A stretch of 36,760 nt of DNA from Clostridiales bacterium. Its GTDB lineage: Bacteria; Bacillota; Clostridia; Oscillospirales; Oscillospiraceae. Shown one piece after another: positions 25,473 through 31,874 of this stretch; within the stretch, counting starts at the first letter, position 1, and every line of letters begins with the position of its first letter. A program made the position numbers and the translations under genes. The DNA lies in NCBI GenBank assembly GCA_004555655.1, contig SFHJ01000015.1:1-36760 (forward strand), given 5' to 3'. Under the pieces are notes generated by a model. That model saw nothing but the letters and a program-made list of their open reading frames with translations. It did no database searches and was not told where the DNA came from.

Positions 25473-25501
25473 ATTATATCGGGATTACGCGCGCTTTTCA
25501 A
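25473..25501 (-). promoter_or_regulatory. yajC promoter
   Basis: Minus strand: -35 TTGAAA (25496-25501), 17-bp spacer, consensus -10 TATAAT (25473-25478), predicted start about 25 bases before the yajC ATG. This suggests yajC is transcribed separately as well as from the queA-tgt operon. Confidence 0.75.
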
Positions 25502-25538
25502 GAGGCGGCGAAAAATCAGCCGATTATTTTCATTCTGT

Positions 25539-26669
25539 TCAAATCTTCCGGTCGAGTTTTTGCGAATACTCCGCACGAAACGCTTCGAATGTGCCCGCGT
25601 CGAGACTTTCACGGATGCGCCGGGTCAGTTCGTTGTAGAAATACAGATTATGCATAACCGCAAGGCGCATGGCGAGCATCTCCTCGGCCTTGAACAGGTG
25701 GTGCAGATACGCCCTTGAAAAGCGCCTGCAGACCGGGCAGTCACATTCCGGGTCAATGGGGCCGTCGTCACGAATATACTTGGCGTTTTTCATGTTGACC
25801 GCCCCTGACCACGTGAAAAGCCTACCGTGGCGGGCATTTCTGGCCGGCATGACGCAGTCGAAAAAGTCTACGCCGCGCGCAACGGCCTCGATGATGTTCG
25901 ATGGCGTACCCACACCCATGAGGTAGCGCGGCCTGTCCTTTGGCATATACGGCTCGACCACGTCAATGATGTGATACATCGTCTCCGTGCTCTCACCCAC
26001 CGCCAGACCGCCGATGGCATAGCCCGGCAGATCCAATTTTGCAATCTCCTGCATGTGCCACACGCGAAGATCTTCAAACGTTGCGCCCTGATTGATGCCC
26101 CAGAGCTGCTGCCCGGGGTTCACGGCGCCGGTCTCGGCGTTGCAGCGCGCAAGCGCATCCTTGCACCGCACAAGCCAGCGAGCTGTGCGCTCGCACGAAG
26201 CCTTGGCGTATTGATATGTGGCGGGGTTCTCCACGCACTCGTCGAAGGCCATGGCGATATCCGAGCCGAGATTGGACTGGATGCGCATACTCTCCTCCGG
26301 TCCCATGAAGATCTTGTGACCGTCGAGGTGCGAGGCGAATGTAACGCCCTCTTCCTTGATCTTACGCAGACCGGCAAGCGAAAATACCTGAAACCCGCCG
26401 GAGTCGGTCAGAATGGGCCCGTTCCACGTCATAAACTTGTGCAGCCCGCCCAGCTCGCGCACGACCTCGTCACCGGGTCTGAGATGCAGATGATACGTAT
26501 TGGACAGCTCAATCTGCGTGCCGATACGTTCCAGATCCTCCGCGCTCAGCGCGCCCTTGATTGCGCCCTGCGTGCCGACGTTCATGAATACCGGCGTCTG
26601 CACCGTCCCGTGCGGGCAGGAAAATTCACCTCGCCGCGCCCGGCCTTCTGTTTTGATGAGTTTGAACAT
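25539..26669 (-). CDS. tgt: tRNA-guanine transglycosylase
   Basis: Exchanges guanine-34 of tRNAs with GUN anticodons for preQ1, on the way to queuosine. The 376-residue protein has ILTDSGGFQVFSL with Asp89 as base-binding/catalytic residue. It also has VMPARNARHGRLFTW with the second catalytic Asp just before it, and the zinc site CDCPVCRRFSRAYLHHL plus a downstream His. The ATG at 26669 has AGGAG upstream; the longer frame overlaps queA and is not TGT-like. It follows the queA stop by 13 bp, so the two queuosine genes form one transcription unit. Confidence 0.97.
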   Translation of the reverse strand: MFKLIKTEGRARRGEFSCPHGTVQTPVFMNVGTQGAIKGALSAEDLERIGTQIELSNTYHLHLRPGDEVVRELGGLHKFMTWNGPILTDSGGFQVFSLAGLRKIKEEGVTFASHLDGHKIFMGPEESMRIQSNLGSDIAMAFDECVENPATYQYAKASCERTARWLVRCKDALARCNAETGAVNPGQQLWGINQGATFEDLRVWHMQEIAKLDLPGYAIGGLAVGESTETMYHIIDVVEPYMPKDRPRYLMGVGTPSNIIEAVARGVDFFDCVMPARNARHGRLFTWSGAVNMKNAKYIRDDGPIDPECDCPVCRRFSRAYLHHLFKAEEMLAMRLAVMHNLYFYNELTRRIRESLDAGTFEAFRAEYSQKLDRKI

Positions 26670-26682
26670 AGTCTCTCCTGTC

Positions 26683-27711
26683 TCAATAAATAAACATCGC
26701 GTCTCCAAAGCTGAAGAAGCGGTAGCGCTCCTGTACAGCAGTTTCATACGCGTGCAGCACGTGCTCACGCCCGGCAAAGGCCGAGACCAGCATCACAAGC
26801 GTGCTCTCCGGCAGATGGAAATTTGTAATCAGCGCGTCCATTGCCTTGAATTGGTAGCCCGGATAGATAAAAATATCCGTCCAGGCGGAGCTCTCCGTAA
26901 ATGTGCCGCCGTCACCAGCAAGAGACTCCAGCGTCCGGCATGAGGTCGTGCCCACACAGACCACGCGCCCGCCAGCGCGCTTCGTCTCGTTGATCAGATT
27001 GGCAGTCTGCTGCGAGAGCATACAGAACTCGGCATGCATATGATGCTCGGTCACTTCCTCCGCTTTTACAGGCCGGAACGTACCAAGGCCTACATGCAGC
27101 GTCACATACGCAAGCTTCACGCCCTTGGCAGCAATCTTCTCAAGAAGCTCCGGCGTAAAGTGCAGGCCCGCAGTCGGCGCGGCAGCCGAGCCCGTCACGC
27201 GCGAATAGACGGTCTGATAGCGTTCAGGATCCTGCAGTTCCTCTTTGATATACGGCGGAAGCGGCATCTTGCCCAGACGCTCAAGCACCTCAAGGAAAAT
27301 ACCCTCGTAGTGAAACTGCACCAGCTTATTGCCGCCGTCCGTCTCGCCCACGACCGTGGCCGTCAGCTCGCCGTCTCCAAACGACAGCCGGGCGCCCGTG
27401 TGCGTCTTACGGCCGGGCTTCGTCAGGCATTCCCACACGCCGCCGCCTTTGTCGGTCAGCAGCAGCACCTCAACCGCGCCTCCCGTCGGCACGCGACGGC
27501 CCAGAAGCCTTGCCGGCAGTACGCGAGAGTCGTTCATCACAAGGCAGTCGCCCGGCCGAAGCATGTCCACAATGTCGTAAAAATGCCTGTGCGACAGTTC
27601 ACCTGTCTGGCGGTCCAGTGTCATCAACCGCGAGCTGTCGCGCCGCTCCAGCGGTGTCTGCGCGATGAGCTCAGGCGGCAGATCGTAGTAAAAATCATGG
27701 GTTTTCAACAA
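26683..27711 (-). CDS. queA: SAM:tRNA ribosyltransferase-isomerase
   Basis: Transfers and rearranges the ribosyl part of S-adenosylmethionine onto preQ1-tRNA to give epoxyqueuosine. The 342-residue protein matches QueA length and motifs: FYYDLPPELIAQTPLERRDS at the N-terminus, VMNDSRVLPARLLG, PTAGLHFTPELL and VGTTSCRTLES. The start is TTG (27711, or the adjacent TTG at 27708), with GAGGG upstream; no in-frame ATG precedes the conserved LKTHDFYYDLP. Two TTG codons in a row leave a one-residue uncertainty. Confidence 0.95.
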   Translation of the reverse strand: MLKTHDFYYDLPPELIAQTPLERRDSSRLMTLDRQTGELSHRHFYDIVDMLRPGDCLVMNDSRVLPARLLGRRVPTGGAVEVLLLTDKGGGVWECLTKPGRKTHTGARLSFGDGELTATVVGETDGGNKLVQFHYEGIFLEVLERLGKMPLPPYIKEELQDPERYQTVYSRVTGSAAAPTAGLHFTPELLEKIAAKGVKLAYVTLHVGLGTFRPVKAEEVTEHHMHAEFCMLSQQTANLINETKRAGGRVVCVGTTSCRTLESLAGDGGTFTESSAWTDIFIYPGYQFKAMDALITNFHLPESTLVMLVSAFAGREHVLHAYETAVQERYRFFSFGDAMFIY

Positions 27712-27752
27712 TAAATCCCTCTTTTACTGGAAGAAATCTGTTCATATTCACA

Positions 27753-27781
27753 TTGACAGTCAACGCTGCATATGATATGAT
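27753..27781 (+). promoter_or_regulatory. asd-dapA promoter
   Basis: -35 TTGACA (27753-27758, consensus), 17-bp spacer, -10 TATGAT (27776-27781). The predicted start near 27788 gives a leader of about 139 nt before the asd ATG. That leader contains a complete intrinsic terminator at 27871-27896. Confidence 0.7.
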
Positions 27782-27856
27782 GTGGGTGGCAATTTTGGCG
27801 GACATATGCACGTCGCTGGCGAACATATTCCCTTCAAAGATACCGATAGCCTTGTT

Positions 27857-27885
27857 ATTATAGTATATTTACGGTTGACATTCAA
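27857..27885 (-). promoter_or_regulatory. queA-tgt promoter
   Basis: Minus strand: -35 TTGAAT (27880-27885), 17-bp spacer, consensus -10 TATAAT (27857-27862). The -35 box lies inside the stem of the asd leader hairpin, so the divergent units share sequence. Confidence 0.65.
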
Positions 27886-27896
27886 CCGTATTTTTT
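27871..27896 (+). terminator. Attenuator-like terminator in the asd leader
   Basis: ACGGTTGA (27871-27878), loop CAT, TCAACCGT (27882-27889), then A and six T residues. It is a textbook intrinsic terminator located between a strong plus-strand promoter and the asd ribosome binding site, with no upstream plus-strand gene to terminate. This suggests conditional termination of asd-dapA transcription. No lysine riboswitch or T-box was recognised in the short leader. Confidence 0.7.
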
Positions 27897-27926
27897 CCGC
27901 AAAACTGTACAGAATGGAGCAAGATT

Positions 27927-29015
27927 ATGGAGAAGTACAAAGTTGGCATCATCGGCGCGACCGGCATGGTCGGTCAGCGTTTTGCGCTGCTTACCTCGCA
28001 GCATCCCTGGTTTGAGCCGGTCGTTCTGGCTGCCAGCAGTCATAGCGCGGGTAAGACCTACCGCGAGGCCATCGGCACGCGCTGGCATATGGCAGACCCC
28101 ATGCCGCAGAACGTGGCAAACCTTGTGGTCATGGACGCTGAGGCCGACGCAGAGGCCATTGCTGCGCAGGTCGATTTCGTGTTCTGCGCGGTCAACATGA
28201 CAAAAGATGAGACGCGCGCGCTGGAAGAGCGCTACGCAAAGCTCGAGTGCCCGGTCGTCTCCAACAATTCCGCCCACCGCGGCACGCCGGATGTACCGAT
28301 GGTCGTGCCCGAGATTAACCCCGAACACATCAAAATTATTGAAGCCCAGCGCCGCCGTCTTGGCACGAAGCGCGGCTTTATCGCTGTCAAGTCCAACTGC
28401 AGCCTGCAGAGCTATGTGCCTGCGCTGCATCCGCTGATGAAATACGGCCTTGACCGCGCGTTGGTCTGCACGTATCAGGCCATTTCCGGCGCAGGCAAGA
28501 CGTTTGAGACGTGGCCTGAGATGATCGACAACGTCATCCCGTACATTGGCGGCGAGGAAGAAAAGTCCGAGCTGGAGCCGATGAAGCTCTGGGGCCACAT
28601 CGAGGGCAACGTGATCGTGAACGCCACTGAGCCCGCCATCACGGCCCAGTGCCTGCGTGTGCCCTGCTCAGACGGTCACATGGCGGCGTGCTTTATGAAA
28701 TTCAAAGGCGAAAAGCCGTCGATTGACGAGATCAAGGACTGCTGGAAAAACTTCTCCGGCCGCGCACAGGAGCTGAATCTGCCGTCCGCGCCAAAGCAGT
28801 TTTTGCACTACTTTGAAGAGGCCGACCGTCCGCAGACGAAGCTCGACCGTATGCTTGAAGGCGGCATGGCCGTTTCCATCGGACGTCTGCGCGAGGATAC
28901 CCAGTACGACTACAAATTCGTCTGCCTGTCCCATAATACCCTGCGCGGTGCAGCCGGCGGTGCGGTACTGCTTGCCGAACTGCTGTGCGCAGAAGGATAT
29001 ATCACAAGAAAATAA
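27927..29015 (+). CDS. asd: Aspartate-semialdehyde dehydrogenase (archaeal/fungal-type)
   Basis: Reduces aspartyl phosphate to aspartate semialdehyde for lysine/diaminopimelate, threonine and methionine. The 362-residue protein has the NADP-binding GIIGATGMVGQRF motif and catalytic Cys158 in VKSNCSLQ. It also has YQAISGAGK and a conserved VPCSDGHMA segment with the likely catalytic His. Length and the SNCSLQ pattern fit the archaeal/fungal-type branch (as in Methanocaldococcus) rather than the E. coli branch. GGAG lies seven bases before ATG. It is followed 19 bp later by dapA, the next enzyme towards diaminopimelate. Confidence 0.94.
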   Translation: MEKYKVGIIGATGMVGQRFALLTSQHPWFEPVVLAASSHSAGKTYREAIGTRWHMADPMPQNVANLVVMDAEADAEAIAAQVDFVFCAVNMTKDETRALEERYAKLECPVVSNNSAHRGTPDVPMVVPEINPEHIKIIEAQRRRLGTKRGFIAVKSNCSLQSYVPALHPLMKYGLDRALVCTYQAISGAGKTFETWPEMIDNVIPYIGGEEEKSELEPMKLWGHIEGNVIVNATEPAITAQCLRVPCSDGHMAACFMKFKGEKPSIDEIKDCWKNFSGRAQELNLPSAPKQFLHYFEEADRPQTKLDRMLEGGMAVSIGRLREDTQYDYKFVCLSHNTLRGAAGGAVLLAELLCAEGYITRK

Positions 29016-29034
29016 CTCATAAAGGGGCGTTTGC

Positions 29035-29904
29035 ATGAAGCAGCCTGTCTTTGAGGGCGTCGCCACAGCGCTGGTCACGCCGTTCAAAAACGGTACCGTC
29101 GATTACACAATGCTCGAACAGCTTCTTGACTTCCAGCTTGCCGCCGGCGTCGACGCCGTTGTCGTCTGCGGCACCACAGGCGAAGCATCCACCATGTCCG
29201 CACAGGAGCAGCTGGGCGCCATCGCACACGCAATTCAATATACTGCCGGCAGATGCAGGATCATCGCTGGCACAGGATCAAACAACACGGCTCATTGTCT
29301 GGAAATGAGCCGTGTTGCCGACTCTATGGGGGCTGATGCGCTCCTGCTCGTCACACCCTACTATAATAAATGCACGCAGGAGGGATTGATCCGCCACTAT
29401 TTGGCGGTGGCTGACGCAGTGCGCTGCCCGGTCATCGTCTACAACGTACCCAGCCGCACAGGTGTGGAAATCTCTGTCGGCACGCTGGCCGAACTGAGTA
29501 AGCATCCGAACATCAACGGTGTCAAAGAGGCCGGAGGCAGCACAGCCAAGGTCGCGCGCACGCTGGAGCGCTGTGGCGAGAGTCTCTTCGTCTGGTCTGG
29601 CAACGACGACCAGACCGTGCCGCTCATGGCGCTGGGCGCGAAGGGCGTGATCTCTGTTTTGTCCAATGTCCGGCCCAGGCAGACGCTGCAGATGGCACGC
29701 GCGTGTCAATCCGGCGATTACGCGCTGGCAGGAAAGCTGCAATGCCAGCTCATGCCGCTCATCGACGCGCTGTTCTGCGAGGTGAACCCCATTCCCGTCA
29801 AACAGGCGTTGAAGCTCATCGGCTTTGACGCCGGCGAGCCGAGGCTTCCGCTCACGCCGCTGAGTGCGTCGCACGAAGAGCTGCTGAAAAAGCTTCTTAC
29901 ATAA
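29035..29904 (+). CDS. dapA: 4-hydroxy-tetrahydrodipicolinate synthase
   Basis: Condenses aspartate semialdehyde with pyruvate, the first committed step to lysine and cell-wall diaminopimelate. The 289-residue class I aldolase has Schiff-base Lys164 (NGVKEAGG), Tyr136 and Arg141 (VYNVPSRTG) and the substrate loop CGTTGEASTM. AAAGGGG precedes ATG. The coding sequence contains a perfect 13-bp inverted repeat at 29283-29317. It forms an operon with asd. Confidence 0.96.
   Translation: MKQPVFEGVATALVTPFKNGTVDYTMLEQLLDFQLAAGVDAVVVCGTTGEASTMSAQEQLGAIAHAIQYTAGRCRIIAGTGSNNTAHCLEMSRVADSMGADALLLVTPYYNKCTQEGLIRHYLAVADAVRCPVIVYNVPSRTGVEISVGTLAELSKHPNINGVKEAGGSTAKVARTLERCGESLFVWSGNDDQTVPLMALGAKGVISVLSNVRPRQTLQMARACQSGDYALAGKLQCQLMPLIDALFCEVNPIPVKQALKLIGFDAGEPRLPLTPLSASHEELLKKLLT
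29283..29317 (+). repeat. Perfect 13-bp inverted repeat inside dapA
   Basis: Arms CAACACGGCTCAT (29283-29295) and ATGAGCCGTGTTG (29305-29317) with a 9-base loop. It encodes ordinary DapA sequence (about residues 84-94). No T-run follows. A perfect stem of this length is unusual inside a conserved coding region. Confidence 0.75.
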
Positions 29905-29937
29905 AAACTGCCCCGCTGCTTCCCTGGCAGCGGGGCA
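29903..29937. terminator. Terminator hairpin after dapA, T-run on the minus strand
   Basis: Perfect 11-bp stem (29909-29919 with 29927-29937) with a 7-base loop, starting 4 bp after the dapA stop codon. On the plus strand AAATAG follows. On the minus strand there are five T residues one base after the stem, so it is best built to stop a minus-strand transcript. tsaD already has its own terminator at 30377-30412. Confidence 0.65.
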
Positions 29938-30376
29938 AATAGTATGGTGCGGCCATGCTTCTTTCCGCCTCCGGCGTCTGCACGCCGGCTTCTTCAGAAT
30001 CTGTTTCCGCGAACTGCCTGCAGGAAGCAGCGTGCAAGCAAGAAAGCGCAGGAGCGAACTTTTTCATTCCGTATTTCACTTTCTGTCTCCGGAGTATCCT
30101 GTGTTATTGCATTATTTCAACTGGTTCGCGATTTCTTTTGAATTCCACGGATTCTCATAACCGCGGCAGAAACAGTTCACCATAATCATAATTCATTTTT
30201 GGCTGCGATTAGTTATTCACACTGTCAACAGCTTTATCCACAGCCGAATCTTCCTTTGATTTCAGCCGTTTCCCCGATTTTTCCCAGTTTCTTCAAGTCA
30301 AGGAAATCGAAGAACTTTCACGGACGACAGTGTGAAATTGATTGACATAACGCTTTTTTTGCAGGATTTTCTGCGC
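29938..30376. other. Non-coding region with DnaA boxes and a long-spaced inverted repeat
   Basis: About 440 bp without a convincing gene between dapA and tsaD. It contains two 9-mers fitting the DnaA-box consensus (30213-30221, 30234-30242), an 11-bp inverted repeat with arms 30216-30226 and 30326-30336, and the second copy of a 20-bp motif (30358-30377). It is more AT-rich than the flanking genes. Its function is unknown. Confidence 0.6.
30213..30242 (+). promoter_or_regulatory. Pair of DnaA boxes
   Basis: TTATTCACA (30213-30221) and TTATCCACA (30234-30242) both fit the DnaA-box consensus TTATNCACA. They have the same orientation and are spaced 21 bp start to start, about two helical turns. 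No dnaA or dnaN gene is nearby, so this is more likely a DnaA-binding or regulatory cluster than the chromosomal origin. Confidence 0.5.
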
Positions 30377-30377
30377 A
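30358..30377 (-). repeat. 20-bp motif, copy 2
   Basis: TTTGCAGGATTTTCTGCGCA, one mismatch from 21972-21991. It directly follows the T-run of the tsaD terminator on the minus strand. Confidence 0.6.
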
Positions 30378-30412
30378 AAAATACCGCCTTGGGCGTATGC
30401 CCACGGCGGTAT
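30377..30412 (-). terminator. Terminator of the polA-rimI-tsaD operon
   Basis: Outer stem ATACCGCC/GGCGGTAT (30381-30388 with 30405-30412) and inner stem GGGC/GCCC (30391-30394 with 30399-30402), followed on the minus strand by five T residues. It lies 10 bp beyond the tsaD stop codon. Confidence 0.88.
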
Positions 30413-30421
30413 TCCGGAAAT

Positions 30422-31432
30422 TCATCCCGCTTCGATCGAGCGTGTGGCATAGGCGTTCAGATCCTGGCCGGCGCGCTTTCCTGCAAGAAATTCATAATAG
30501 CCCTGCGCACCGATCATTGCTCCGTTGTCTCCGCAGAGCGAGAGTGGCGGCCGGTAGAGCTGCGCACCCAGGCGCTTACACGCGGCTTCAAACGCACCGC
30601 GGATGCGGCTGTTGGCGGCCACGCCGCCGGCAATGGCGAGCTTTCCATAGCCGGAAGCTTCCAGCGCTGTGATGGTGCGCGGCACAAGCATTTCACACAC
30701 GGCCCTGGAAAACGACGCGCACAGTGACGGAATATCGAGCGAATCTCCGCGCTGCTCCGCCGTGTGGATGAGATTGAGCGCGGCAGTCTTGAGCCCTGAG
30801 AACGACATGTCGAGCGGATTGCCGCTGAGCTTCGTGTGCGGCAGCGGATACTTGTTTTCATCGCCCCCGCGCGCCAGCTTGTCCAGCGCTGCGCCGCCCG
30901 GATACGGCATCCCCAGCACGCGCGCGACCTTGTCAAAGCACTCGCCCGCAGCGTCGTCGCGCGTGGTGCCGAGAATCTTGAACTGCGTATAGCCCTGTAC
31001 GTCAACGATCAGGCTGTGTCCGCCTGAGACGACGAGACAGATGAACGGCGGCTCCAAATCCGGATACGCCAGATAATTGGCCGCGATATGTCCGCGCATA
31101 TGGTGCACGGGAATGAGCGGCACGCCGAGCGAAAACGCCGCTGCCTTGGCAAAGTTCACGCCCACCAGCACCGCGCCGATCAGTCCCGGCGCATACGTCA
31201 CGGCTATCGCGTCAATTTCTTCACGCGTGATGTGCGCCTTCTCCAGCGCCTCGTCGGCAAGGCCATAGATGGCCTCGATGTGCTTGCGCGAGGCAATCTC
31301 CGGCACCACGCCGCCATAGAGCTTGTGCAGCTCCACCTGCGAGGCGATGCAGTCAGACAGAATCTCCCGCCCGTCGCGCACAACGGCAACGGCCGTCTCA
31401 TCACACGACGATTCAATCGCCATTATGTTCAT
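30422..31432 (-). CDS. tsaD: tRNA threonylcarbamoyladenosine transferase subunit TsaD
   Basis: Transfers threonylcarbamoyl from TC-AMP to A37 of ANN-decoding tRNAs (t6A), together with TsaB and TsaE. The 336-residue protein of the Kae1/YgjD family starts MNIMAIESSCDETAVAVV. It has the metal site VHHMRGH (His111, His115) and the ASKHA phosphate-binding motifs CLVVSGGHS and FSGLKTA. The ATG at 31432 has AAAGGA upstream and lies inside the 3' end of rimI (20-bp overlap). tsaB and tsaE, often adjacent, are not in this window. Confidence 0.96.
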   Translation of the reverse strand: MNIMAIESSCDETAVAVVRDGREILSDCIASQVELHKLYGGVVPEIASRKHIEAIYGLADEALEKAHITREEIDAIAVTYAPGLIGAVLVGVNFAKAAAFSLGVPLIPVHHMRGHIAANYLAYPDLEPPFICLVVSGGHSLIVDVQGYTQFKILGTTRDDAAGECFDKVARVLGMPYPGGAALDKLARGGDENKYPLPHTKLSGNPLDMSFSGLKTAALNLIHTAEQRGDSLDIPSLCASFSRAVCEMLVPRTITALEASGYGKLAIAGGVAANSRIRGAFEAACKRLGAQLYRPPLSLCGDNGAMIGAQGYYEFLAGKRAGQDLNAYATRSIEAG

Positions 31433-31874
31433 AGCAAATGTCCTTTCTGAGGATGATGGCGTCCTCTTTCGGATGGAAATAGTAGTTTGGCCTGCGCCCA
31501 ACGGCTGCAAAGCCCAGCGATTCATACAGTGCAATGGCTGGCGCGTTGGATACGCGCACCTCCAGCCTCAAACTGCCGCTCCCCTTTTTCCGCAGTGCTT
31601 CCATGAGCGCTTCGATGAGCGCGCGCGCAATCCCCTGCCGCCTGGCCTCGGGCACGACGGCGAGGTTCATCATGTCGGACTCGTCCAGCACCGTCTGGCT
31701 GCCAACGTAGCCCAACACGGTTTCACCGCTGGCAGCGACCAGCCACACGCTCAATTCATTTGTAAGCTCCGGTGCGATGGCCGCCTCTGGCCACGGGTCG
31801 GAGAAACAGAGCCTTTCCAGCGCGGCAATCTGCGCAATGTGCGCAGGCGCCATCGGTACAATCTGATACTGCAT
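31413..31874 (-). CDS. rimI: RimI-like GNAT N-acetyltransferase
   Basis: A 153-residue GNAT-fold acetyltransferase, named for N-terminal acetylation of ribosomal protein S18. The acetyl-CoA-binding motif is VVPEARRQGIARALIEAL. N-terminal APAHIAQIAALERLCFSDPW and C-terminal RVSNAPAIALYESLGF are characteristic of RimI. It is commonly encoded next to tsaD, as here. The ATG at 31874 overlaps the polA stop as TGATG and has GAGG seven bases upstream; a GTG one codon earlier is possible. The true substrate may be broader than S18. Confidence 0.92.
   Translation of the reverse strand: MQYQIVPMAPAHIAQIAALERLCFSDPWPEAAIAPELTNELSVWLVAASGETVLGYVGSQTVLDESDMMNLAVVPEARRQGIARALIEALMEALRKKGSGSLRLEVRVSNAPAIALYESLGFAAVGRRPNYYFHPKEDAIILRKDICYEHNGD

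Noticed and set aside
27780..27863. Possible 27-codon leader peptide in the asd leader
   Set aside because: Its ATG overlaps the -10 box and lies before the predicted transcription start, there is no ribosome binding site, and the peptide is not enriched in lysine, threonine or methionine codons.
27875..27880. TTGACA inside the asd leader hairpin as a -35 box for asd
   Set aside because: No -10-like hexamer follows at 16-18 bp; the sequence is better explained as part of the terminator stem.
30181..30376. Chromosomal origin of replication
   Set aside because: Only two DnaA boxes were seen, there is no dnaA, dnaN or other origin-linked gene, and gene orientation does not switch here.
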